NCBI GenBank assembly: GCA_913051185.1
Contig: CAJXBM010000001.1
Span: 1-64,000 of the forward strand
Direction of reading: 5' to 3'
From: UBA2979 sp913051185
GTDB taxonomy: Bacteria; Chloroflexota; Dehalococcoidia; UBA2979
Length of the DNA stretch: 64,000 bases
A model generated the notes under the pieces. It was not told the origin of the DNA. It saw only the letters and a program-made list of their open reading frames with translations, and ran no database searches. The position numbers and the translations under genes are program-made. Shown one piece after another: positions 50,027 to 59,009 of this stretch. How positions within the stretch are numbered: the stretch's first letter is position 1; each line of letters begins with the position of its first letter.

Positions 50027-51772
50027 ATGTCGTCACTACGGATTTCTCTCGCTCAAATCAATACTACTGTAGGAGATTTTTCGGGTAATTCTGCATTGAT
50101 TCTTGAGATGGCACAGGAAGCTGCGAGTCTGGGTGCGGATATAGTTGCCTTTCCTGAGCTTGCAATTTGCGGATATCCACCGGAGGATCTCTTACTTCGA
50201 TCTTCCTTTATTGAAGAGTCACGCATCGCTTTAGAAAAGTTAGCTGTGGATGCCAGAGAACTTCCTCCGCTAATAGTTGGTTCTCTTGATTTTGATCGAC
50301 ATTTATATAACAGTGCATCAATTTTGCATGGAGGTCGAATAACGGCTGATTATCACAAGCAAAAACTTCCAAATTACGGCGTGTTCGATGAGCAGCGTTA
50401 CTTCCAGCCTGGAAAGTCAGTTCTGCTATGCCGTATTAAGGGTGTGGATATCGGAATAAACATCTGCGAAGATATTTGGTATCCGGATGGACCCATATCT
50501 GATGCAGCACTAGCTGGTGCCCAGCTCATAATAAATATTAACGCCTCACCATTTTCAAAAAATCGCTCATCTGATCGCCAGAGAATGATATCGACTCGAG
50601 CAGCAGATCATACGGTTGCGATAGCCTACGTGAATCAAGTGGGCGGGCAAGATGAACTTGTATTTGATGGAAATTCATTTATTTCCTTGGCAGATGGACA
50701 AATACAAAATCATGCGCCATCTTTTGAAAATTTTCTTTTAACGAGTGACATCGAATTCGAAGATGTTCTGCAGCGGCAATTGCATGATTCTCGATTGCGA
50801 CAGATGCGAAGCACTCGGGGTAATGAAAATTCTTTGGAGATTGAACAAGTGGATTTGGCGCTTGTTCCCTTTGAGAAGCCTGATATCTCCAATGTGGTGA
50901 CGAACGCTCCAATTTCCACAGAAGAGGAGGTCTACCGTGCGTTGGTAACGGGGACGCGAGATTATTTGCATAAAACTGGATTTGAACATGCCTTTATTGC
51001 TCTATCGGGCGGAATTGACTCTGCTTTAGTGGGCGCTATTGCGGTGGATGCCCTTGGCCCAACAAACGTGACAGGTGTTTCCATGCCGTCACGATATTCC
51101 TCTGATGGCTCCGTGACTGATGCTGAGGATCTTGCCAGTCGCCTAGGTATCGAGTTGTTGTCTCTTCCGATTGAAGGAGTACATGCTTCAGTTCTTGATT
51201 CATTGTTACCGGAGTTCGCCCGATCAGAAAATCCAGACGCTGGGGTGGCTGGAGAAAATGTGCAATCAAGAATTCGTGGAATGTTGATGATGGCTCTTTC
51301 AAATCATCGACCAAAGTCGATGGTCCTTACGACAGGAAATAAGAGTGAATATGCATGTGGATATGCAACGTTGTATGGCGATATGGTCGGTGGATTTGCG
51401 GTGATTAAGGACGTACCAAAGACTCTGGTGTGGGAATTATCGCGCTGGAGGAATAGCAATGGTGAGGTGATTCCTGAAAATTCAATTACGAAGGCACCTT
51501 CTGCTGAATTACGTCCTGATCAACTGGATTCGGATTCGCTACCTGAATATGATGTCCTCGACCCAATCATCGAACTTTATGTGGAGGATGATCTTTCTTT
51601 TGAATCGATTGTTTCAAAAGGATTCGACGAGAAATTAGTGCGTCGCGTAATCGGTATGGTGAATCGAAACGAGTATAAGAGACGTCAGTCTCCGCCCGGA
51701 GTGAAGATAACCACCCGAGCTTTTGGCAGAGATAGGCGACTACCTATGGCTACTCGGTACTCTGGCGTGTAG
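50027..51772 (+). CDS. nadE: Glutamine-dependent NAD+ synthetase
   Basis: The 581 residues comprise an N-terminal nitrilase-type glutaminase domain (about 1-270) with catalytic Glu in VAFPELAICGYPPEDLL, Lys in YHKQKLPNYGVFDE and Cys in GINICEDIWYP. The C-terminal NAD synthetase domain (about 300-560) carries the PP-loop IALSGGIDSALVGA and TTGNKSEYACGYATLYGDMVGGF. It amidates deamido-NAD+ with ATP, using ammonia channelled from glutamine. It is likely controlled by the palindromes upstream. It converges on the folP-like gene with 5 bp between stops. Confidence 0.95.
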   Translation: MSSLRISLAQINTTVGDFSGNSALILEMAQEAASLGADIVAFPELAICGYPPEDLLLRSSFIEESRIALEKLAVDARELPPLIVGSLDFDRHLYNSASILHGGRITADYHKQKLPNYGVFDEQRYFQPGKSVLLCRIKGVDIGINICEDIWYPDGPISDAALAGAQLIININASPFSKNRSSDRQRMISTRAADHTVAIAYVNQVGGQDELVFDGNSFISLADGQIQNHAPSFENFLLTSDIEFEDVLQRQLHDSRLRQMRSTRGNENSLEIEQVDLALVPFEKPDISNVVTNAPISTEEEVYRALVTGTRDYLHKTGFEHAFIALSGGIDSALVGAIAVDALGPTNVTGVSMPSRYSSDGSVTDAEDLASRLGIELLSLPIEGVHASVLDSLLPEFARSENPDAGVAGENVQSRIRGMLMMALSNHRPKSMVLTTGNKSEYACGYATLYGDMVGGFAVIKDVPKTLVWELSRWRNSNGEVIPENSITKAPSAELRPDQLDSDSLPEYDVLDPIIELYVEDDLSFESIVSKGFDEKLVRRVIGMVNRNEYKRRQSPPGVKITTRAFGRDRRLPMATRYSGV

Positions 51773-51777
51773 TCTTT

Positions 51778-52605
51778 TTATTTTTCGGTATCGACAATTG
51801 ACACCATCGCGTGCGCCGCGGCTACGTCGTGGACTCTAATAATATTGGCACCTTTGAGAACAGCAAGGGCATTAAACGCCAGAGTTGCACTGAGTAGTTC
51901 GGCTGTGTCCTGACTGTCTCCCTGCATCATAAGTTCTGAAAGAAATCCTTTTCGGGAGGCGGATACAAGAATTGGTCTATTCAGTGTCTGTAATCGTGGA
52001 AGTGTCCGTAAGAGGGTGAGGTTATCACTTGCGGATTTTCCAAACCCAAATCCCGGATCTATCCAAGCCTGTTGTCCAGTGTTGCGTTCAAATAACGTGA
52101 CTGAACTCTTAAGAAAATCAAAGACTTCAGTCTCGATATCCTCATATTTTTGGCTGACTTCGCGGTGTAATTTTGGTAGGCCTCTCATGTGCATGATGCA
52201 AATTGGAAGACCAAAATCTTTTGCCACTTGATGCATTTCTAAGTTTTGTGCACCACTCACATCGTTAATCAGGTGGAGTCCTGCCGAGGCGACGCCTTTT
52301 ACAACCGACGGAGTCCAAGTATCGATTGATGTAATTATTCCCTCTTGTGAAAGTGCTTCGACGACTGGATAGATGCGACTGACTTCTTCTTCTGGCGAAA
52401 TTGAGTAGGCTTTAGTTGCGGTTGAGTGGGCACCGATATCAATTATATCTGCGCCATCTTGCGTCATTTTGATAGCACGCCTGATAGCTTCATCTGACCT
52501 CACCCTCGAAAATGCAATTGGGGAGTCATTCGAAACGTTTATTATGCCCATGACAGCTGTTCGTTGACTTAGATCAAGAGTTTGGTTGTGAAATCGGATC
52601 AACAT
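51778..52605 (-). CDS. folP: Dihydropteroate synthase-like protein with diverged loops
   Basis: The 275-residue TIM-barrel protein matches DHPS through VMGIINVSNDS, QDGADIIDIGAHST, GLHLINDVSGAQNL, CIMHMRGLPK, DPGFGFGKSASDNLTLL, SASRKGFLSEL and NIIRVHDVAA. Two loops differ: the usual NVTPDSFSDGG is NVSNDSPIAFS (24-33), and GGESTRPG is GAHSTATK (58-65). The loops that shape the pABA and pterin pyrophosphate sites are therefore altered. It may still be the folate enzyme or a relative with another pterin or methyl-transfer role. It is divergent from the DegT-like gene and convergent with nadE. Confidence 0.85.
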   Translation of the reverse strand: MLIRFHNQTLDLSQRTAVMGIINVSNDSPIAFSRVRSDEAIRRAIKMTQDGADIIDIGAHSTATKAYSISPEEEVSRIYPVVEALSQEGIITSIDTWTPSVVKGVASAGLHLINDVSGAQNLEMHQVAKDFGLPICIMHMRGLPKLHREVSQKYEDIETEVFDFLKSSVTLFERNTGQQAWIDPGFGFGKSASDNLTLLRTLPRLQTLNRPILVSASRKGFLSELMMQGDSQDTAELLSATLAFNALAVLKGANIIRVHDVAAAHAMVSIVDTEK

Positions 52606-52643
52606 TTCTTTAGTCTAGGGCGTCCTAGGTTTAGACTGTTTTT

Positions 52644-53783
52644 ATGACGTTACCTGACACTGCGTTATCGGATGACGAGGCTCGCCTAGTTCTAGAAGGA
52701 GGCTCTCGGCTACTTACCGCTGATTTGCCGACCCCACCAGATATTACACCGTCTACCGATTCTGATTGTTTTGAAGGACTCAGATTGAAATTTGCCGAAT
52801 CATTATCAGTGAGTCAGCAACGTGTTGTCTTATTTGATAGCTATGAGAGAGCAGGCCAAGCTGCTCTTGAGAATATGCGACTGGCGTCGCCACAGTCGAC
52901 CGGCCAGATACTGGGACCAACAATTGGAGCGTCAGCACTAGTAACTCTATGCAACAAGAGAAAATTAGAGTATTTTGCAGTCGATATTGAGCCTGACAGC
53001 TTAGGCATTTCTCCTCGTGGTATTGCCCAGGCGGTCGAGTCCGCGTCCACAGATATTGTAGGTGTCATTATTGGTCATCCTTTTGGACATCCGGCTAATA
53101 TGACTGTGCTAAGTCAAATGCTTTCCGGTTATAATTTGCCTTTTGTCCAAGAATGTTCAGAGAGTTTCTTAAGTAGTAATCATGATGCTCTTATTGGGAC
53201 AACAGGGATTGCTTCAATTTTTTCAGTCAGAGAGTCCTTGTCGCTTTTTCATAACGTCAGTGGTAATTTGTCACCCACCATCGTGGTCTTTGGTGATGAT
53301 CAAGATGACGAATTCATAAGAGTTGCAATGGATGCGACTCGCGTAAATTGTCCTGAAGACGTAATGCGAATTTTTTTGGGAGCAATGGGATCTATAGAAA
53401 ATCGAATAGAGCATCGTCGCAGACTTGCTTGGGAATTGAACTTTAGGCTACGTGGCGTTGCCTCTATAGCGAAGATGTCACATGCCCGAAAAATTAAGCA
53501 TAATTATTCAAATTTTGTCCTTAGGATTCGCGGGCCCGGTTGGCGGAAAGGCGTATCGGATTCCATCTTGGCTCTTAACGAAGAAGGTGTTGCTTTTAAA
53601 ATAGCAGTCGAACCTCCTTACTATGACGGGTATGAAGATTTTTCGTCCGGCCGATTCCCGGTTACCGATAGAATTGTGAGAGACTCTATATCGCTGAGAT
53701 TGCATGAAGGTCTACATGAACAGCATATCGACATCGTCGGCAAAATATTAAGAAAGGTCGCGTTATGGGCGTCCAAGGATTAG
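52644..53783 (+). CDS. DegT/DnrJ-fold aminotransferase-like protein lacking the PLP lysine
   Basis: The 379-residue protein has an aspartate-aminotransferase-type fold by pattern: ILGPTIGASALVTLCNKRKLEYFAVDIEPDSLGISPRGIAQAV, then VGVIIGHPFGHPANMTVLSQML, as in DegT enzymes. Where those enzymes have FxxxKxL with the PLP-binding lysine, this one has F193-S-V-R-E197-S-L. The PLP-pyridine aspartate region (normally IEDAA) reads VQECSES (168-174). Both cofactor anchors are thus missing, so PLP catalysis is unlikely. It may be a pseudo-enzyme with a structural or regulatory role. It lies 31 bp before the ROK-like gene, which also looks degenerate. Confidence 0.65.
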   Translation: MTLPDTALSDDEARLVLEGGSRLLTADLPTPPDITPSTDSDCFEGLRLKFAESLSVSQQRVVLFDSYERAGQAALENMRLASPQSTGQILGPTIGASALVTLCNKRKLEYFAVDIEPDSLGISPRGIAQAVESASTDIVGVIIGHPFGHPANMTVLSQMLSGYNLPFVQECSESFLSSNHDALIGTTGIASIFSVRESLSLFHNVSGNLSPTIVVFGDDQDDEFIRVAMDATRVNCPEDVMRIFLGAMGSIENRIEHRRRLAWELNFRLRGVASIAKMSHARKIKHNYSNFVLRIRGPGWRKGVSDSILALNEEGVAFKIAVEPPYYDGYEDFSSGRFPVTDRIVRDSISLRLHEGLHEQHIDIVGKILRKVALWASKD

Positions 53784-53814
53784 TGGTAGACACATTCGGG
53801 AATAATTGATAGAT

Positions 53815-54600
53815 ATGGCGAATTTACCAGATCCGGCCTTGGTTGCTGTTCAGTTCTCAGATTCATCTGTCCGAGTAGTGTTGGCGGATAAATTACAGAC
53901 AGCTGTTTATGATCAGTCCTTTGAGATTCGAGAAATGCTAGACCAAGACCAATGGGCTTGGGATGTCGGTGGATATATCGCTACCACTTTTGCACTAGAA
54001 GGTAAAAAAAGATCGGCTGCCGCAATCGCAGTTTGTTGTCCAGGTTTTGTTGATGAATCGTCAGGTCGATTGATTGCATCACGTAGTAATCCGATATGGA
54101 ATGACCTAGATGTTGTGGGTCAACTTCGAGCACATTTCGACGTACCAATTATGGCAGCCGATGAATTACGGGCAGCTCTCCGAGCAGAGATGTCTGCAAT
54201 GGACACCCCCGATGAAGAGAGTACGTTTTATCTGAGACTTGATGAGAGTTGTAGTGCTGTCACGGCTTATTCCACTTCGAGGGTTATTTTTGGGGGTGCC
54301 GAGTCATATGAGGTTTCCCGTACGCTCTCGATCCTTCCAGAAGTTATCGAGAAAGACTCAGCGGTTTATGCATCGCTATCGATTAATCTTTCAGAGGCAT
54401 TGGCCTACACTCGCCCTACAGTAATATTTATTGAGACAGATGCTGGTCACTTTGAACCGATTAAGCAAGCACTAGATAACCTCTGCGAGTCACTCGAATT
54501 GTCGGCGAAAATTGTGCTTGCGAAAGACGATCCGGACAAGCTAATTCACGGAACTATATATTTAGCGTCAAATTTAGCTCTCGAAAATCGACTTTACTGA
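53815..54600 (+). CDS. Degenerate ROK/ASKHA-like protein
   Basis: About 261 residues from ATG 53815 (TTG 53806 is an alternative). The middle, AAIAVCCPGFVDESSGRLIASRSNPIWNDLDVVGQLRAHFDVPIMAADELRAALRAEM, follows the ROK kinase pattern of GxPGxVD, NPxWNDxDL and the segment before the catalytic aspartate. However, the N-terminal phosphate loop DxGxT is VQFSDSSVRVVL, and the catalytic END-A motif is AADEL. Kinase activity is doubtful. It follows the DegT-like pseudo-enzyme in the same direction, so the two may act together. Confidence 0.55.
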   Translation: MANLPDPALVAVQFSDSSVRVVLADKLQTAVYDQSFEIREMLDQDQWAWDVGGYIATTFALEGKKRSAAAIAVCCPGFVDESSGRLIASRSNPIWNDLDVVGQLRAHFDVPIMAADELRAALRAEMSAMDTPDEESTFYLRLDESCSAVTAYSTSRVIFGGAESYEVSRTLSILPEVIEKDSAVYASLSINLSEALAYTRPTVIFIETDAGHFEPIKQALDNLCESLELSAKIVLAKDDPDKLIHGTIYLASNLALENRLY

Positions 54601-54736
54601 TTCAGATAAAACTTAATTGATATTGACTAAATAGTGGTTAATGGTAATTGACTAGTTTCGGTTTTCGGCTGAATGATTTACGATACCTCTAGAAATTATT
54701 CACAATCGAGCTGACTTAGTTTATGGGGTGGGAATT

Positions 54737-56353
54737 ATGACTGATAAGAATACGAGTACTGATTTCGAAGTAGTGATTGTAGGCGCCGGATTTGCGGGCC
54801 TCTACATGCTTCATAAAATGCATGAGGCTGGCCGTACAGCAAGGGTTTATGAGGCTGGTACTGGTGTCGGTGGCACGTGGTATTGGAATCGCTATCCTGG
54901 GGCGCGGGTTGATATTCAGAGCGTCGAATATTCGTATTCCTTTTCGGAAGAGCTTCAGCAGGAATGGGAGTGGCCAGAAAAATATTCGGCTCAGCCAGAT
55001 ATCTTGAAGTACGCAAATCACGTAGCAGATCGATTTGATTTAAGGAAAGATATTCAATTCGAAACCCGAGTTGAGAGTGCTATTTTTGACGAAGAAACAA
55101 ATTCATGGAATGTCACGACGGATCAGGGTGATTCGGTAAAGGCCCAATTCTTCGTCATGGCGACTGGATGTCTTTCTGCTGCAAATAAGCCTGATATACC
55201 AGGTCGAGATAATTTTGCAGGCGATACTTATTTCACAGCGACTTGGCCAAAAGAGGGCGTGGATTTTGCAGGGAAAAGAGTTGGTTTGATTGGTACGGGT
55301 TCGTCAGCAGTGCAGTCAACGCCGGTTGTGGCTGAGGAAGCAGAATCACTGACTGTATATCAGCGAACGGCAAGTTATTCGTTACCTTCGAACAACACAC
55401 CGACTGATCCTGAATTCGTAGCTGAAATTAAAGCAAACTATGCCGACTTCCGTGCGGCTAATCGGAAGATGATGGCTGGTACCGGAGCTCAATACGCAGC
55501 CATGCTGCACGATCCGATACTGACCTACAGCAGTGAAGAGCAGGATCGTCTTCTCGAGGCCGCTTGGGATAAGGGCGGATTTACTTTCGCGTCAGTTTTT
55601 CCTGATGTTGTGACTGATTATGATGCGAATGAAGTTGCTGCTAATTTTGCCCGAAAGAAGATAGCCGAGATTGTTGAAGATGAAGCTACGGCAAAATTGT
55701 TAATGCCTGACATCGTAATTGGATGCAAACGGATGATTATAGACTCGGGATATTACGAGACCTTCAATAGGCCCAATGTGGATCTTGTTGATATAAAAAG
55801 CAATCCAATAGATGAAATTACAGAGAGCGGAATTCGAGTGGGTGATGATCATCGAGAATTTGATGTGATCATTTTTGCCACTGGATTTGATGCGATGACT
55901 GGGTCGATCTTGAATGTTGATATTAGAGGTCGTGGGGGAGAGAGTATTCGAGACGCATGGCATGCTGGACCTAGAACATATCTTGGACTTACAACTGTTG
56001 GCTTCCCAAACATGTTCGTTGTCACAGGACCAGGGAGCCCATCAGTGTTAACCAACATGATTGTATCTATTGAACAGCATGTTGAGTGGATTGATGAGTG
56101 TATTAATTACATGGACAACAATGAATTTTCAACGATTGATGCCAGTTTGCCTGCTCAAGATGCTTGGGTGGATCACGTTAATAAAGAGGCTGAGAATACG
56201 CTTAGGACTGATCCTAATTGTAATTCTTGGTATCTCGGCGCAAATGTTGAGGGGAAAACCAGAGTGTTTATGCCTTTAGCAGGCTTCCCAGCTTATAAGA
56301 AGAAATGTGATGAAGTTGTTGCAGCGGGTTACGAAGGATTCAGCCTGGTTTGA
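54737..56353 (+). CDS. Flavin-containing monooxygenase (Baeyer-Villiger type)
   Basis: About 538 residues from ATG 54737, which has a GGGGTGGG site; GTG 54728 is in frame. FAD-binding VVIVGAGFAGLYMLHKM lies at 12-28 and NADPH-binding GLIGTGSSAVQ at about 183-193. The fingerprint FxGxxxHxxxWP reads F160-A-G-D-T-Y-F166-T-A-T-W170-P, so the conserved histidine is phenylalanine. The rest fits BVMOs such as cyclohexanone and phenylacetone monooxygenase, for example GGTWYWNRYPGARVDIQS. It would insert oxygen into ketones or oxygenate heteroatoms. It converges on the F420-type gene. Confidence 0.92.
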   Translation: MTDKNTSTDFEVVIVGAGFAGLYMLHKMHEAGRTARVYEAGTGVGGTWYWNRYPGARVDIQSVEYSYSFSEELQQEWEWPEKYSAQPDILKYANHVADRFDLRKDIQFETRVESAIFDEETNSWNVTTDQGDSVKAQFFVMATGCLSAANKPDIPGRDNFAGDTYFTATWPKEGVDFAGKRVGLIGTGSSAVQSTPVVAEEAESLTVYQRTASYSLPSNNTPTDPEFVAEIKANYADFRAANRKMMAGTGAQYAAMLHDPILTYSSEEQDRLLEAAWDKGGFTFASVFPDVVTDYDANEVAANFARKKIAEIVEDEATAKLLMPDIVIGCKRMIIDSGYYETFNRPNVDLVDIKSNPIDEITESGIRVGDDHREFDVIIFATGFDAMTGSILNVDIRGRGGESIRDAWHAGPRTYLGLTTVGFPNMFVVTGPGSPSVLTNMIVSIEQHVEWIDECINYMDNNEFSTIDASLPAQDAWVDHVNKEAENTLRTDPNCNSWYLGANVEGKTRVFMPLAGFPAYKKKCDEVVAAGYEGFSLV

Positions 56354-56356
56354 CGG

Positions 56357-57319
56357 CTATAGCTTCGCCGACTGTTTATTAGCCAAGGCAATTGCCGAAA
56401 ATGATTCGGTAATTGAACTTGCCCTGTCAGCATCGTTGATTAGTGGAGCGGCTAATACTTCTCCGCAGCCCTCACTGATGTAGGAAACTAATTTTTCAGC
56501 CACTTCGTCCTCAGTTCCTGAGATAACCAAATCATCTAGGAGCTCATCAGGATAAGGATTACCCGCTATTTCAAACCCGGCTTCTTGGAACATCGCCTGA
56601 TAGAAGGGAATTTCGCTGTACCGAGCGAGCTGCTCTTGAGCAAGATGTCTTGCCACCGAGCGATCACTACTCACGGCTATAGGTACATGAGCGATTAACG
56701 GTATTCTTTTATCTCTGTTGGCACTCTCCGCACCTCTATTGAGCGCAGGTAAAGCCTGCTCAATGAGGTAGGTTTTGGGACACATCCAAGATATAGCACC
56801 ATCAGTCAATTCTCCACATAATGAGAAAGATTTTTGTCTAAGGGCGGATGCTAGGATTTCAACATTAATAGGTGATTTGATTGAGGTTCTTAAAGTCACC
56901 TGTTCACCTTCAAAATCTACAGTTCCATTGGCAAAAAGAGTTTTTAGCGATGTCAAATACTCTCTAAGATGCGTAAGTGGTTTATGCCATTGTGCTCCAA
57001 TTGAACGAGTCATCATAGGTTTGTGTGAAGGACCCAATCCGAGTCTCAGTCTGCCTGGCGTCAGTTCTTCAAGTGCCACAGTTTGTTGCGCAATTGCAAG
57101 AGGATGTCGAGGCCATGTGGGAATGATGGCTGTTCCTCCAGCAATTTGTTTTGTTTGACTAAGCGCGGCACCTAGCGCAGTTAACGGATCTCCACCACCT
57201 GCTCCACCTATTGTCGCCCATGCAGTAGGGATTCCAAATTCTTCAGCTTCTGTAATCTGTGCGCAAAAATCGAGAGCACTACTTGCGCCAATTCCAACAC
57301 CAATCTCATTCCAAGTCAT
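56357..57319 (-). CDS. Luciferase-like, probably F420-dependent, oxidoreductase
   Basis: The 320-residue TIM-barrel protein has LLM family features: EFGIPTAWATIGGAGGGDPLTALGAAL, IAGGTAIIPTWPRHPLAIAQQTVALEEL, RLRLGLGPSHKPMM and the C-terminal VISGTEDEVAEKLVSYISEGCGEV. The P-R/W-HP segment and length fit the F420-dependent subgroup more than FMNH2 luciferases. The reaction is unknown. Its neighbours, a Baeyer-Villiger-type monooxygenase and a GNAT enzyme, do not form an obvious pathway with it. Confidence 0.85.
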   Translation of the reverse strand: MTWNEIGVGIGASSALDFCAQITEAEEFGIPTAWATIGGAGGGDPLTALGAALSQTKQIAGGTAIIPTWPRHPLAIAQQTVALEELTPGRLRLGLGPSHKPMMTRSIGAQWHKPLTHLREYLTSLKTLFANGTVDFEGEQVTLRTSIKSPINVEILASALRQKSFSLCGELTDGAISWMCPKTYLIEQALPALNRGAESANRDKRIPLIAHVPIAVSSDRSVARHLAQEQLARYSEIPFYQAMFQEAGFEIAGNPYPDELLDDLVISGTEDEVAEKLVSYISEGCGEVLAAPLINDADRASSITESFSAIALANKQSAKL

Positions 57320-57372
57320 TATCTGCTCGATTCTAAATAGATTTTTGGTCGTGTACTGCCGCTAGTATAGAG

Positions 57373-57921
57373 TCATGTCCAGAGATGTGGGTATTTCGTC
57401 CGATGGATCTCGATGAGTGACTGTATTTTTTGTTCGTGGATATCCAACTTGCAAAGCATGACTACGGCGTCTTCATGATTGTCCTTATAGTAATTTTTTA
57501 ATTCTCCAATTTTCTCAAAAGCAAATTTTTCGTAGAGTAGTTGCGCAGACAGATTGGACTTCCTGACTTCGAGGACAATTTTAGGAAGCAGTGCTGCGTT
57601 GGCTTGATCTACGACATCAAACATTAGCCGCTCTCCCATTCCTGACCTGCGGTAATTCGGGTGGATAGCTATGCTCACTAGATGTAGTTGATCGACCATG
57701 AACCAAACTCCGCTGTACCCAAAGATATTCTGTGCTCTCCTTTTGTTTTGGCTTTTGTGTTCGAGTGCAACTCTGTATTGTGCAAAACCATTTTCAAGCT
57801 CAGTTTCAAAGACCCTCTGTGGCCAGGCATCTTCAAATGCAACGGACTCAAGTTTTTTGACAGCCGCAATATCAGTTACTGCCATGTCGCGAATTGTTAG
57901 TAAAGTGTCAAATTTATTCAT
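57373..57921 (-). CDS. rimI: Ribosomal-protein-S18-alanine N-acetyltransferase-like (RimI) GNAT enzyme
   Basis: The 182-residue GNAT protein begins LTIRDMAVTDIAAVKKLESVAFEDAWPQRVFETELEN, as in RimI. The acetyl-CoA loop is VSIAIHPNYRRSGMGERLM, followed by VLEVRKSNLSAQLLYEKFAFEKIGELKNYYKDNHEDAVVM, the RimI-type substrate-side segment. It would acetylate the N-terminal alanine of S18 or similar targets. A tail of about 25 residues beyond the usual end (HEQKIQSLIEIHRTKYPHLWT) is unusual. No tsaB or tsaD neighbour is seen. Confidence 0.85.
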   Translation of the reverse strand: MNKFDTLLTIRDMAVTDIAAVKKLESVAFEDAWPQRVFETELENGFAQYRVALEHKSQNKRRAQNIFGYSGVWFMVDQLHLVSIAIHPNYRRSGMGERLMFDVVDQANAALLPKIVLEVRKSNLSAQLLYEKFAFEKIGELKNYYKDNHEDAVVMLCKLDIHEQKIQSLIEIHRTKYPHLWT

Positions 57922-57974
57922 ATTTCATTTTCCTGATAAAAAGTAGCAACTGATATTGACTTTAATGTGGTTAT

Positions 57975-59009
57975 TTAATTTTCACTTCTTTTTAGTAACC
58001 GTTTGAATGGGACATTGAGCAGAGTCATTGCGACCGCACCGGCGAGAAGGACCGTTGCCTGAATGAGTAAATGCGAGCCGATTGCGAGTCCAGCGGCTTC
58101 GGTTTCTTCTAGTCCGATCACCACGAATACTGCTGTAACTGCAATTTCATACGGGCCGATATCCCATGGAGTCAGTGGAATCGAGACAATTACGTTGGCC
58201 GCCATCATAAGTATTAGTGTTTCGGATATTGATAGACTAAGGCCAAAGGCGTAGGCGATACACCAGTAGACTAGTGCCTCAACGGCCCATGCACACAAAG
58301 CCACAAGTACGATTAAACTGGCATTTTTATTATCTCTAAGCGGCCTGAGTCCATCTAGAACAGAATACTGAATCGCGCGCGCTCGTTTTTTTAGATTCGT
58401 GGGCAACCATTCAAGTGTTCGAATATCTTCGGCCCTAGCAACTTCTGAAGCTCTCGAAAGCATCAAAACTACACCAAAAATAGTCAAACCGAAGAAGACA
58501 AGTCCGACAGATAGATTACGTATTTCTGCGGGTAGTCCTGCGGTGAGGATTGTGACCAGGAGGAATATTGCAAATATCAATGCATCAAGAGCGCTTTCGA
58601 GGACGAATACGCCGCTAGCAAGAGTACCTCGCGGAATACCAAACCTTCTACTTGGTAACTCTACACGTAATAGATCTCCTGCCCGAAGTGGTAGAAGTGC
58701 ATTGGCACTATTGGAAATGAGAAATACACCAATCAAGTAGCCTGGTGTTACCTGTTCTTGTTGTCTGACAAACATCCACCATCGAAATCCATGGACAATT
58801 TTCGATATCACAAAGAGGAATGAGGCGATAAGAGCCCATCTGATGTTGATTGTGCCAACGTACGCGAGGGAGTCTTTTAGATCGATGCGTGATGCGAAGA
58901 TCAAAATCACTGTAACAGTGAAAATAAGTTGCACGGTCCAGCGGCTATATTGATTCTTGAATAAGTCCTTCACCATGGACATATGCCACCAAACATTATC
59001 TAGCATCAA
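57975..59009 (-). CDS. Flippase-like (YbhN/UPF0104, LPG-synthase-TM) membrane protein
   Basis: The 344-residue protein has about eight membrane segments. WALIASFLFVISKIVHGFRWWMFVRQQEQVTPGYLIGVFLISNSANALLPLRAGDLLRVEL and IVSIPLTPWDIGPYEIAVTAVF are landmarks of the lysylphosphatidylglycerol-synthase membrane region family (AglD2/YbhN). Members without the soluble domain are thought to move lipids or polyprenyl intermediates. The start is uncertain, as ATG 58976 (MVKDL) is possible and neither has a strong site. Substrate unknown. Confidence 0.85.
   Translation of the reverse strand: MMLDNVWWHMSMVKDLFKNQYSRWTVQLIFTVTVILIFASRIDLKDSLAYVGTINIRWALIASFLFVISKIVHGFRWWMFVRQQEQVTPGYLIGVFLISNSANALLPLRAGDLLRVELPSRRFGIPRGTLASGVFVLESALDALIFAIFLLVTILTAGLPAEIRNLSVGLVFFGLTIFGVVLMLSRASEVARAEDIRTLEWLPTNLKKRARAIQYSVLDGLRPLRDNKNASLIVLVALCAWAVEALVYWCIAYAFGLSLSISETLILMMAANVIVSIPLTPWDIGPYEIAVTAVFVVIGLEETEAAGLAIGSHLLIQATVLLAGAVAMTLLNVPFKRLLKRSEN

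Noticed and set aside
51778..51840. Fusion or overlap between nadE and the folP-like gene
   Set aside because: They are on opposite strands with stops 5 bp apart, an ordinary convergent arrangement.
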